From JBGMEA01 sp041447245 (GTDB taxonomy: Bacteria; Bacillota; Clostridia; Eubacteriales; Anaerofustaceae), in contig JBGMEA010000012.1 in NCBI GenBank assembly GCA_041447245.1, positions 62,001-126,000 on the forward strand: 64,000 nt of DNA, in the 5' to 3' direction. A model generated the notes under the pieces. That model saw nothing but the letters and a program-made list of their open reading frames with translations. It ran no database searches and was not told where the DNA came from. This document shows, piece after piece, positions 34,126-41,988 of the stretch (the stretch's first letter is position 1; the number at the start of each line of letters is the position of its first letter). The position numbers and the translations under genes are program-made.

Positions 34126-34345
34126 GCGGTACCACCCAAATTGATATTAAAAATATCCGCTCATTTTGCATACCATCATATGCACCTCACTGATAACGGA
34201 CGAGGTTCCCGTCAGCGTCTACTCCCGCGTTGCGGTTTCAAGCTGCCCTCACAAGGCCATTCGGAAAAATCTGTGCTGCCGCATTTCACCAGCCGCGGCT
34301 CTCTTGGTACACCCGACGTTTCGTACTTCTCTTGTTCGACGGTTT
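34126..34345 (-). ncRNA. Tryptophan T-box leader RNA
   Basis: The hallmark T-box sequence TGGGTGGTACCGC lies at 34138-34126 on the minus strand, directly before the terminator. Upstream are stem-I features (AGAGAG, GCTGGTGAAA distal region) and a probable specifier GAA-TGG-C with TGG at 34259-34257, which fits tryptophan. Uncharged tRNA-Trp should stabilise the antiterminator and turn on trpEGDCFBA-aroF. T-box identity is firm; the specifier placement is my reading of the fold. Confidence 0.92.
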
Positions 34346-34355
34346 CATTTGCTTC

Positions 34356-34384
34356 ATTATAGCGGGGCATAGTGGGTTTGTCAA
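34356..34384 (-). promoter_or_regulatory. Sigma-A promoter of the trp operon
   Basis: On the minus strand TTGACA (34384-34379) and TATAAT (34361-34356) are exactly 17 nt apart, a full consensus promoter placed just before the T-box leader. Confidence 0.93.
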
Positions 34385-34404
34385 GCAAAAGAATGGAAAC
34401 AGGC

Positions 34405-34426
34405 GGGAATGCGTATTACGCGTTCC
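34405..34426. repeat. Palindromic repeat, copy 1
   Basis: A 22-nt imperfect palindrome, GGGAATGCGTATTACGCGTTCC, 20/22 identical to a second copy at 36602-36623. The two copies flank the Kelch gene. Confidence 0.5.
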
Positions 34427-34505
34427 TCTTATTGCCCGCCCACAACCGTTCGTGGCAGGGTTTCGTGCGACATATCGGAGGGTGAGTAGTGTAGGGATTG
34501 ATTGA

Positions 34506-34532
34506 AAAATTTTTTCATCGGGGAACCGATAA
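34506..34532 (+). promoter_or_regulatory. Candidate sigma-28 promoter of the Kelch gene
   Basis: AAAATTTT (6 of 8 to TAAAGTTT) and ACCGATAA (7 of 8 to GCCGATAA) are separated by 11 nt, the sigma-28 spacing, about 80 nt before the gene. No better sigma-A site was found. Confidence 0.45.
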
Positions 34533-34616
34533 TCTTTTTGTCGGACAACCCGAAAAAATAGATGTGTAGTTTTTGTGTAAATAATATTCACAAGTGAAAA
34601 TGGGAAGGGGAATGAA

Positions 34617-36437
34617 ATGAAACAAAAACGCAACCTGCAAAAACTGGCAGGAATTTTAATTGCTCTGAGTGTCCTATTGGTATTGCCGATTTCGGCGGCG
34701 CTGGCAACGGATCAGGAACCGACGTGGGAGACAAAGGCATCGATGAATCATGACAGAGGAAATTTCCAAACAGAAGTCATTGATGGGAAAATATATGCTA
34801 TCGGTGGAGCTTCAAATTCACTTGAGGTTTACGACCCCGTAACGAATGAGTGGACTGAACTGGCATCTATGACAAATATTAGAAGTTTTTTTCAGACTGA
34901 GGTCATCGATGGAAAAATATATGCGATAGGGGGAATGACTACATCTGGTGAATACTTAAGTTCTATGGAAATGTATGATCTATCGACTAACACTTGGACA
35001 ACCTTAGCATCCATGTCCTCCGCAAGATATGAATTTCAGGCAGTTGCATTAAATGGGAAGATATACGTAATGGGAGGATATAACGGCAGTTCATATTTGA
35101 AGACAACGGAAGTGTATGACCCAACAACCAATACGTGGTCATCATATGCGTCCATGACGCAATCCAGAGGTTGTTTTGAGTCTGTGGTATTGGACGGAAA
35201 AATCTATGCTATCGGTGGTAATGGAGGCGCAAGCGGAAATTATCTTTCCTCTATGGAAGTTTATAACCCATCAACAAATACATGGACTACATTATCTTCT
35301 ATGTCAACAGCAAGAATTTATTTTCAGGCAGAGCTATTAAATGACAAAATATATGTGTTTGGTGGGGTGAGTGTCGCTGCTACTTATTCGAACACTGCTG
35401 AGGTATATGATCCTAGCAATAATACATGGACAAATATTGCAAATATGTCAACAACGAGAGAATTGTTTCAGAGTGCCGTTATCGATGGTAAAGTATATGT
35501 TTTTGGCGGTTACAATAATGTCAATCAATACCTCACAACAGCGGAAGTTTATGATCCGGTTGCAAATTCATGGAGTAATATTGATTCTTTGACTGCTGCA
35601 AAATTCCGTTCACAGGCGGTGGTTTTAAATAAAGCGATCTACGCAATCGGAGGTTCTTCATCAAGCGGTTATACGTCAATTGTCGAGGCTTACTCTTTAG
35701 CGAATCCACCAGACGCGCCGACATTGACCGCCACAGCGGGAGACGCGCAGGCGGTGCTCAGCTGGGGTGCGGTGGATAACGCAGTGAATTATCATGTGTA
35801 CCGCGCGACAAGCAGCGGCGGAGACTATACGCTCATTGCAGACAGTGTGAGCGGCACAAGCTACACAGACAGCGGGCTGACAAACGGCATGACTTATTAT
35901 TATGTGGTGACGGCGCTCAACAGCGACGGAGAGGAAAGCGAATATTCCAATGAGGTTTCCGTCACGCCCGTATCCGCGGAAAAAGCGTTGCTCTCGGTTA
36001 CGATGACCACGGGCGAAACGAAGGAATATGATGTGACGGCGGACGGCGCAGACCTATTTCTTACATGGTTCGACACGGACGGTGCGGTGCCGTTCAGCAT
36101 TGCGGATGCCGCAGTGAGCACGTCATCGGGACAGACGGATTATCTGAAACGGGATCAGATTGCATATTTTGAACTTATGAGCTATGACGGTGCGGAGGCT
36201 TCCGCCGATTCTTCGGCAAAGACCGCTCTGCTGAGACTGACCATGGTGACCGGAGACGATCTCGAATTTGAACTGACGGCGGATGAACTTTCCGCGTTCC
36301 GTGCTTGGTATGAAAGCGGTGCGGGGTCTTCCGACATCTATGCGCTGCAAAAGAACTACAATCTCGGACCATTTTCGAGCAGGGTAGTTTACATCGTATA
36401 CGATCAGATATCCGATTTTTCGATTACTGCTTACTGA
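34617..36437 (+). CDS. Secreted Kelch-repeat / fibronectin type III protein
   Basis: A 606-residue exported protein with a signal peptide (about residues 1-29, ending ALA). Six full Kelch repeats follow (IDGKIYAIGG ... EVYDP.TNTW), with a seventh shared between the two ends of the repeat region, predicting a beta-propeller at about 34-360. A fibronectin type III domain (about 365-450) comes next, then two related C-terminal repeats of about 70 residues starting ALLSVTMTTGET and ALLRLTMVTGDD. There is no LPXTG anchor or S-layer domain, so it is probably secreted or loosely held. AAGGGG precedes the ATG. The Kelch part is clearly richer in A+T than the part after about 35,700. The ligand is unknown. 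Confidence 0.85.
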   Translation: MKQKRNLQKLAGILIALSVLLVLPISAALATDQEPTWETKASMNHDRGNFQTEVIDGKIYAIGGASNSLEVYDPVTNEWTELASMTNIRSFFQTEVIDGKIYAIGGMTTSGEYLSSMEMYDLSTNTWTTLASMSSARYEFQAVALNGKIYVMGGYNGSSYLKTTEVYDPTTNTWSSYASMTQSRGCFESVVLDGKIYAIGGNGGASGNYLSSMEVYNPSTNTWTTLSSMSTARIYFQAELLNDKIYVFGGVSVAATYSNTAEVYDPSNNTWTNIANMSTTRELFQSAVIDGKVYVFGGYNNVNQYLTTAEVYDPVANSWSNIDSLTAAKFRSQAVVLNKAIYAIGGSSSSGYTSIVEAYSLANPPDAPTLTATAGDAQAVLSWGAVDNAVNYHVYRATSSGGDYTLIADSVSGTSYTDSGLTNGMTYYYVVTALNSDGEESEYSNEVSVTPVSAEKALLSVTMTTGETKEYDVTADGADLFLTWFDTDGAVPFSIADAAVSTSSGQTDYLKRDQIAYFELMSYDGAEASADSSAKTALLRLTMVTGDDLEFELTADELSAFRAWYESGAGSSDIYALQKNYNLGPFSSRVVYIVYDQISDFSITAY

Positions 36438-36476
36438 TCGATTCATAAAACCGAATAACGCAAAAACTGCACCAAG

Positions 36477-36504
36477 CCCCTGCCGTATACGGACAGGGGT
36501 TTTT
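36477..36504 (+). terminator. Terminator of the Kelch gene
   Basis: Stem CCCCTG...CAGGGG with inner CCG/CGG, followed by TTTTTG on the plus strand. Confidence 0.85.
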
Positions 36505-36541
36505 GTTTTACGGGTGTTATGTCGCTTATAATAATGGCAAA

Positions 36542-36623
36542 GCACGCATACAATGCGTGCCCTACAAAATCCGCATGATTGGAATGTTGCATCATCATGT
36601 AGGGAATGCGTATCACGTGTTCC
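36542..36623. repeat. Two short palindromic elements
   Basis: An 8-bp hairpin GCACGCAT/ATGCGTGC at 36542-36560 followed by CCCTACA, and the second copy of the 22-nt palindrome at 36602-36623 (GGGAATGCGTATCACGTGTTCC). They resemble small dispersed palindromes often found between clostridial genes. Confidence 0.5.
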
Positions 36624-36701
36624 ATGAAATGCATTCCGTGAAATGTGACCTGGCGGATGATGGGTTGTTTTTCGATCCACACGAAGGTATCTGTCCGCAA
36701 C

Positions 36702-36729
36702 AAAAAAACCGCCCCGAAAGAGGAGCGGT
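36702..36729 (-). terminator. Terminator of hag
   Basis: Stem ACCGCTCC/GGGGCGGT followed by seven T on the minus strand, 52 nt after the flagellin stop codon. Confidence 0.88.
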
Positions 36730-36780
36730 CGGTTATGACAAATATTTTCAGTCTGTTCTTCAGAAATGCAATCCTACGGA

Positions 36781-38277
36781 TTACTGGAGCAACTGGAGAA
36801 CGCCCTGCGGCTGTGTGTTCGCCTGAGCGAGCATTGCCTGAGCTGCCTGTGTGAGGATGTTGTTCTTCGTCATTTCCATCATTTCTTTTGCCATGTCTAC
36901 GTCACGGATACGGCTTTCGGCAGATGTCAGGTTTTCACTTGTTGTGCCGAGGTTGGTAACCGTGTGTTCGAGTCTGTTCTGCAATGCACCGAGATCCGCT
37001 CTTGTGCCGGAAACCGAGTTGATTGCCGTGTCGATGTAGTCGATGGCGCTGGTTGCGCTGTCCTGTGAAGAGATGTCAATGCCCGAAATACCGAGGCCTT
37101 TTGTGCTCATGTCGCCGACGGAGAGAGAGACTCTCTGGTCTTCCACGCCGTTTGCGCCGATCTGGAAGGTCACGCCTTTGCTGCCCACATCTCCGGTACC
37201 GTCCGTAACTGTTACAGAAGAACCGTAGCCTGCAGCGATTTCCGTGCCTGTTTTTGTCCCTTCAAAGTCGAAGGATAACGCGTCCATCCCTGCCTGTTTT
37301 GCCATGGCGGTCAAATCAGATGCAGAATAATTATCCGTTGCATTCAACATGAAATCAAGAGTTTCACTGCCGGGTGTTGTTGCATCATAGGTAGCGCCTT
37401 CTCCACCTGTCGCAAATGTGATTGCAGAGAGATTGAAGTCTCCGGCTTTCGTGACATTGATTGCATAGTCGCTATTCGCTGTTGAACCAATCACTGCTTT
37501 TGTGGAGTCTGCAGTGGTGATAGCTGTAACACTTGCATTTGCATCTAAAACCGTTGTTATATCTCCGCTAAAGTCAACCTTCAGAGAATCAGCGCCAGCT
37601 GGAGCTGTACCGCTTGCATTTTTGATCAATGTAGCAATTTCGTCTTTATCATAACCTGTAGCTGCAGTACTATCCAAAGTAATGGTTAATTCTCCATTGC
37701 TCCATGCTGCATTTGCTGCTCCATGCGCGGCTGCAAATTTAACAGACAAACCAGCTGTATCGGCAGTTACTTTAATATCTCCTGCGTTAGCACCTGCACC
37801 AGTGAAAACAGATGATGAGAAAGCTGTGTTTAATCCGCTCGGATCTGCTTCGCTGAGCGAACCGTCCAACAGGTTGATTTTGTTGAACTGTGTGGAAGAA
37901 GAGATACGGTCGATTTCGCTTTTGAGCGAGGTAACTTCTTTGTTCAGGTTTTCACGGTCAACTTCGTCCTGATAGGTTCCGTTGGAAGACTGAACTGCGA
38001 GTTCTCTCATTCTCTGAAGAATGGAGTGAGTTTCCGTCAACGCACCTTCAGCGGTCTGTACCAAAGAGATACCGTCCTGAGCGTTCTGCTGAGCCACGTC
38101 CAAACCACGGATCTGACCTCTCATTTTTTCAGAGATTGCAAGACCTGCAGCGTCGTCGCCCGCGCGGTTGATTCTGTAACCGGAAGACAGTTTTTCCAGG
38201 TTTTTGCTTACCGCGGTGTTGTTGTTGTCGAGTTGTCTGAGTGCATTGAGTGCACTGATGTTGTGTTGAATACGCAT
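36781..38277 (-). CDS. hag: Flagellin
   Basis: A 498-residue flagellin. The conserved N-terminal D0/D1 region begins MRIQHNISALNALRQL and includes the LSSGYRINRAGDDAAGLAISEKMR segment split over residues about 27-50. The C-terminal D1/D0 region ends QAMLAQANTQPQGVLQLLQ. The middle (about 165-400) is a variable region with two or more filler domains, longer than in the 275-residue B. subtilis Hag. It forms the filament outside the cell. The frame opens 57 nt upstream, but the ATG at 38277 with AAGGAGG is the true start. Expression should depend on sigma-28 and on CsrA/FliW. Confidence 0.97.
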   Translation of the reverse strand: MRIQHNISALNALRQLDNNNTAVSKNLEKLSSGYRINRAGDDAAGLAISEKMRGQIRGLDVAQQNAQDGISLVQTAEGALTETHSILQRMRELAVQSSNGTYQDEVDRENLNKEVTSLKSEIDRISSSTQFNKINLLDGSLSEADPSGLNTAFSSSVFTGAGANAGDIKVTADTAGLSVKFAAAHGAANAAWSNGELTITLDSTAATGYDKDEIATLIKNASGTAPAGADSLKVDFSGDITTVLDANASVTAITTADSTKAVIGSTANSDYAINVTKAGDFNLSAITFATGGEGATYDATTPGSETLDFMLNATDNYSASDLTAMAKQAGMDALSFDFEGTKTGTEIAAGYGSSVTVTDGTGDVGSKGVTFQIGANGVEDQRVSLSVGDMSTKGLGISGIDISSQDSATSAIDYIDTAINSVSGTRADLGALQNRLEHTVTNLGTTSENLTSAESRIRDVDMAKEMMEMTKNNILTQAAQAMLAQANTQPQGVLQLLQ

Positions 38278-38310
38278 TTTTTTTCCTCCTTGAAATGCTT
38301 GTTTATCATC

Positions 38311-38330
38311 AGACGGAATCCGTTCCGTCT
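38311..38330 (-). promoter_or_regulatory. Probable CsrA-binding hairpin in the hag leader
   Basis: A perfect 8-bp stem AGACGGAA/TTCCGTCT presents a CGGA loop, and a second GGA lies in the AAGGAGG ribosome binding site 20 nt further on. This two-site layout is that of the B. subtilis hag leader, where CsrA represses translation and FliW relieves it. csrA and fliW are close by. Confidence 0.75.
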
Positions 38331-38353
38331 TCATCTGATCAGAGTGAGTAATT

Positions 38354-38380
38354 ATATCAGCGCTAAAATATAATTATTTA
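38354..38380 (-). promoter_or_regulatory. Sigma-28 (SigD/FliA) promoter of hag
   Basis: On the minus strand TAAA (38380-38377), a 15-nt spacer, and GCTGATAT (38361-38354), one mismatch from the B. subtilis SigD consensus GCCGATAT. It lies about 75 nt before the flagellin start. Confidence 0.85.
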
Positions 38381-38521
38381 CTGTGTACGACATTTTCCGT
38401 ACAACTTTCTTATCGGTATCAGACGGGGAAATGTTAGCGGATTATAGCGGAAACGAAAAAAAATTGCGGCAGACTGATTTCTGCCGCCGCCCTGCGGGCT
38501 CGGGAGGATCTCTGCACAAAT

Positions 38522-38547
38522 AAAAAAGTCCCGCATCACGGGACTTT
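38522..38547 (-). terminator. Terminator after the exported protein gene
   Basis: A 9-bp stem AAAGTCCCG/CGGGACTTT followed by TTT on the minus strand, about 10 nt after the stop codon at 38557. Confidence 0.85.
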
Positions 38548-38556
38548 CAGAGTTTT

Positions 38557-39060
38557 TTAATTGCTGTTCGCCAAATCGGAAACTGCAGTAACGATGCTCT
38601 CTGTCGGACGGAAGCTGTCCACTTTCCATGCGCCGCCGTCTTTGACCTCCGCGATCTGTCCGCCGAGTGAAAGAGTTTCGGTGTGTCCGTCCGCAAATGT
38701 GACGGAAACCGAAGCCGTGTAAGAGTAGTACCCAGATTTTCTGCCGAGCGAGACGTCATTGCAAACAAGCGTGCAGGAGTATTCATCCGCCGTCTGTTCG
38801 GGTGCGAGAATGCGGCGATCCGCAGCCGCAGTTTCAATGGCACTCTCCGTCATTCGATCGCTGTATCGATCATGCAGATATGACGGGATATCTTCCGCGG
38901 ACAGTTTTGCAAATTCCTGATAGGCATTGCTGTCGCTTACCGAATAGTAATCCGTCAGAAAGTTTTTCATGGCCGCGGTGCGATTATGGTTGATGACCAA
39001 CATCACAATGGCTGCCGCTGTGCATAAGATCAATAAAATCGAAACGATTTTCTTTGTCAT
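38557..39060 (-). CDS. Small membrane-anchored or exported protein of unknown function
   Basis: A 167-residue protein that I do not recognise. One hydrophobic helix (about residues 5-23) is followed by HNRTAAMKNFLTDYYSV and a soluble domain with an alternating beta pattern (YYSYTASVSVTFADGHTETLSLGGQIAEVKD split across 114-148) that recalls NTF2-like or DUF4829-like export domains. There is no lipobox cysteine. It has its own probable promoter and terminator and is inserted between csrA and hag, where B. subtilis has no gene. A motility link is suggested only by position. Confidence 0.65.
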   Translation of the reverse strand: MTKKIVSILLILCTAAAIVMLVINHNRTAAMKNFLTDYYSVSDSNAYQEFAKLSAEDIPSYLHDRYSDRMTESAIETAAADRRILAPEQTADEYSCTLVCNDVSLGRKSGYYSYTASVSVTFADGHTETLSLGGQIAEVKDGGAWKVDSFRPTESIVTAVSDLANSN

Positions 39061-39174
39061 AACAATCCCCCTGTTTTATCCGAATCGTTTATCGCTTTTT
39101 ATATTGCTGTTTTTTTTTGATCTGCGATCCGTTTCGGGTTATTTGAATGTTCCGAATCATTGCTGTTTTCTGTC

Positions 39175-39202
39175 ATTGTATCACAATCTGCTTTTCGGTC
39201 AA
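39175..39202 (-). promoter_or_regulatory. Probable sigma-A promoter of the exported protein gene
   Basis: On the minus strand TTGACC (39202-39197) and TACAAT (39180-39175) with 16-nt spacing, about 115 nt before the start codon. Confidence 0.5.
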
Positions 39203-39280
39203 TCGGATATAAATATAAAAAAAGATCACTCATGACAGAAGCGGCCATCAATGATCCGTATGGTTTTGTTGAAATATGCT

Positions 39281-39505
39281 TTACGGCAATAATTTTTTCA
39301 GGTCGGCAATCGACCCCATCTGCGGTTTTTCGGCAGCTTCGGCATTCATCTGGCTTGTTTCCGCAAGTTCTTTGCGCAGAATGGAGACTTCCTTCGGCGC
39401 ATTGATGCCGATTTTTACCCGGTCGGGTCCGATTTCCGTGATTGTGATTTCAATGTCGTCTCCGATGAGAATGGACTCTTTCTGTTTACGGCTGATGACA
39501 AGCAT
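39281..39505 (-). CDS. csrA: Carbon storage regulator CsrA (translational regulator)
   Basis: A 74-residue RNA-binding protein beginning MLVISRKQKESILIGDDIEI and containing VKIGINAPKEV, the canonical CsrA fold. It binds GGA motifs in mRNA leaders; in Gram-positive bacteria its main target is hag, and FliW antagonises it. AAGGAGG precedes the ATG. The gene follows fliW with a 2-nt gap. Confidence 0.97.
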   Translation of the reverse strand: MLVISRKQKESILIGDDIEITITEIGPDRVKIGINAPKEVSILRKELAETSQMNAEAAEKPQMGSIADLKKLLP

Positions 39506-39507
39506 AT

Positions 39508-39942
39508 CTATGCCTCCTTTTTGCTCAGGAAGCGGTATCGGATCGGATAATCCTGATTTTCCAAAATTACCTGACGGGCTTTTTTTGTTTTCGAGTCAAT
39601 GACCACAGGGCTTTTGAGATTGACGGCGGATTCTTCGGGATTGTCTTTGAGTGCGGCAATCAGAAGAAAGCGCAGATCGCGGGCATCTCCTTCGGAAAAA
39701 GCATGCAAATCTTCCTTAGACATCTGCGGATCGTATTGCGGGTAGACCGCATACGGATCGACGACGACAAAAGAGGGAACCTGCCCACGGATAGGCTGAA
39801 GCAGCAACACCGGGCTGTTTTCTTCTTCGGAAAGCAGGATATATTCCGTCACGGATTCAAATCCGTAAAGGCCTTTGTCGAATTTCAGAATATCCTGCTC
39901 GTTGATCTGCATTTCTCCGAATTCTGTCTGTATTGCAATCAT
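39508..39942 (-). CDS. fliW: Flagellar assembly factor FliW
   Basis: A 144-residue protein with the FliW pattern FDKGLYGFES near residue 23 and LLQPIRGQVPSFVVVDP in the middle. FliW binds CsrA and flagellin alternately, so free flagellin frees CsrA to stop hag translation. It lies 18 nt after the DUF6470 gene and 2 nt before csrA. Confidence 0.95.
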   Translation of the reverse strand: MIAIQTEFGEMQINEQDILKFDKGLYGFESVTEYILLSEEENSPVLLLQPIRGQVPSFVVVDPYAVYPQYDPQMSKEDLHAFSEGDARDLRFLLIAALKDNPEESAVNLKSPVVIDSKTKKARQVILENQDYPIRYRFLSKKEA

Positions 39943-39960
39943 GGCATGACTCCCTTTCGT

Positions 39961-40584
39961 TTAGGCTGTGGCAGTGAATCCGGAAGAGGTCGATTCGGAA
40001 TAGTTCGGATTCGCGCTCTTGGGAACATAGATAAATCCTCCCACATATTCGATGTTCACGTGAGGATATTCCTTCACGGCATAATCGATATTTCCCGGGA
40101 TATAATCGGTTTGAAGATCGGTGTTGGTTCTCCAGTCGAACTGAAGTTTGTCCGCCTGATATTTCATGTTCAGTTCTTCCGGTATATAGTCGATGCTGAC
40201 GGGGACGCTTGGGATAAAGTCGAGCCCGACTTCCACATTGTCCCTGATATTTTGTGCGGCGATGAGCGCAATCGGGTTGTCCACCTTGTAATAATCCGCC
40301 ATAAGGTCACCTTCTTTTGCGATGGAGGACGTGGCGGCATAGGCTGCCTGTTTCCCGTCTTCGGCAAATTGTTTCACCAATTGGGCATTGGTCTTGAGTC
40401 CCATGCTGTCTCTGGATGCCGTAGTGTCCAAATAGAGCTGTCCGCGCTGTCTGGATATTTTCAGTCCACCGTCCTGCCTGGTAATGTTCAGCTGTGCAGG
40501 TTGTGCCGTGGCTCTGTATTGCGCATGGGTCACTTTAAATTCAAATGCAATCGGAATCTGTTGAATGCGCAGCAACTGTTCCAT
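39961..40584 (-). CDS. DUF6470 family protein (YviE-like)
   Basis: A 207-residue protein matching the conserved gene between flgL and fliW in many Firmicutes (yviE in B. subtilis). It starts MEQLLRIQQIPIAFEFKVT and has a KISRQRGQLYLDTTASRDSMG segment. It has no signal peptide or membrane helix. Function is not established. The context places it with late flagellar assembly. Confidence 0.85.
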   Translation of the reverse strand: MEQLLRIQQIPIAFEFKVTHAQYRATAQPAQLNITRQDGGLKISRQRGQLYLDTTASRDSMGLKTNAQLVKQFAEDGKQAAYAATSSIAKEGDLMADYYKVDNPIALIAAQNIRDNVEVGLDFIPSVPVSIDYIPEELNMKYQADKLQFDWRTNTDLQTDYIPGNIDYAVKEYPHVNIEYVGGFIYVPKSANPNYSESTSSGFTATA

Positions 40585-40598
40585 GATCCATCACCCTA

Positions 40599-41945
40599 TC
40601 AATTCATAAAATCGAGGAAAGTCGGCTGCAGGATTTGTGTGCCCATCTGGAGTGCCGCTTGATAGGTATATTTCTGCATTTTATAATCCATAATTGCCTG
40701 TGCGGAATCGACATATTCGATGTTATCGATTCGATCCGTCAGATTGGTGTTGCCGGTTTCCAGTCTCGTTTGCGTGTAATCCAAATAATTGGATTTCGTT
40801 CCGAACTGCGTTACACCCACAAGAAGATTCTGGTATTGTGTACTGAACTGATTTAAATATGGCTGAAGATCGTCAAACGAATAACTGGAGCTTTCCAGTT
40901 TGTCTGCGATATCTCCGAGAAGAGAATACATATTGTTCGGAATCCCGTCCGAATTGGTGCCGTATCCGAGGAACGAGATGCCCGGCAGAGAAATATCAAA
41001 AGCACTTTGCTTGTCGAGATTTCCGGAGGAATCGAAGTTCATTCCAAAGCCGATATCGATGAATACCTGCTCTTTTGCAAGTGCATCAAGGTCAATGATT
41101 GTGCCGGCCGCGATCGGATCCTCTCCTCCCGAAACCACGCCCGTTCCCGTCAGGGTCAGTGCATCCGTCGGGTTTGCAACCGTTATGAGACTGGGATCGG
41201 CTCCGGATATTCCCGCTGCCGTGAACGCACTCCGAAGCGTATCCTGCAGATCCTGATTGGTTGCTCCGCCGCTCAGATCGAGTGAAACAGTCAGCGTTTT
41301 TGCGTCGGTATCCAATTCGTACGGATCGGTACCATCCACAACTTTAATCATGTAATCGTCAAAAGCATCACCGTTTGCCTGTCCAAAGTTGATTTTTGCT
41401 CCGCCGATATTCAGCGTTGCTGCCGTTCCGTCGAAACCCTGATATTCTCCGGTGTTGACATTGACTCCGCGATAGAGCAGATTGCCGCTGCTGTCGATGC
41501 TGAATGGGGGTTCGCTCGTGGAAGATCCTCCGAAAATATAATTATCCGAATATTGTGTATTCATGATTGAGACCATGGATTGCTGCAGCGATCTGATTTT
41601 GTCGGCAACAATCGTGCGGTCATCCGAAGACATGGTATCGGTGATTGCCTGAATCACATCGGTTGAGTTTGCTTCCTGCGCGATGGAATTGATCTGCATC
41701 ACCGAGCTCTCCGCTGTAGTCATCAGGCTTTGCGCATTTTTCAGCGTGGATTGATAATCTTCGTTTTCGAGCAGCTCTCTCCTCGCTTTATACGCTTTGA
41801 TGGCCGAGACGGGGTCTTGAGATGCCTTATCGTATTTACGCAAAGATGTCGTTCGGTTGCTGTAGTAATTCAAATCACTGAGCGACTTGTTCAATGAAGT
41901 GTTGTATTGTTTTGAGATCATTCCCATGGTAATTCTGATGCTCAT
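40599..41945 (-). CDS. flgL: Flagellar hook-filament junction protein FlgL (HAP3)
   Basis: A 448-residue flagellin-like protein, longer than the roughly 300 residues usual for FlgL. The N-terminus MSIRITMGMISKQYNTSLN and C-terminal ALQMGTQILQPTFLDFMN are the conserved coiled ends. An inserted region at about residues 183-275 (NFGQANGDAFDDY ... VVSGGED) closely resembles one in FlgE of this window. It joins hook and filament outside the cell. The frame opens at 42002, but the ATG at 41945 with AAGGAGAAA is the proper start and leaves a 43-nt gap after flgK. Confidence 0.95.
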   Translation of the reverse strand: MSIRITMGMISKQYNTSLNKSLSDLNYYSNRTTSLRKYDKASQDPVSAIKAYKARRELLENEDYQSTLKNAQSLMTTAESSVMQINSIAQEANSTDVIQAITDTMSSDDRTIVADKIRSLQQSMVSIMNTQYSDNYIFGGSSTSEPPFSIDSSGNLLYRGVNVNTGEYQGFDGTAATLNIGGAKINFGQANGDAFDDYMIKVVDGTDPYELDTDAKTLTVSLDLSGGATNQDLQDTLRSAFTAAGISGADPSLITVANPTDALTLTGTGVVSGGEDPIAAGTIIDLDALAKEQVFIDIGFGMNFDSSGNLDKQSAFDISLPGISFLGYGTNSDGIPNNMYSLLGDIADKLESSSYSFDDLQPYLNQFSTQYQNLLVGVTQFGTKSNYLDYTQTRLETGNTNLTDRIDNIEYVDSAQAIMDYKMQKYTYQAALQMGTQILQPTFLDFMN

Positions 41946-41988
41946 GGTGGTTTCTCCTTGTTTTCGGATACCGATCCGAGATTTGTTG

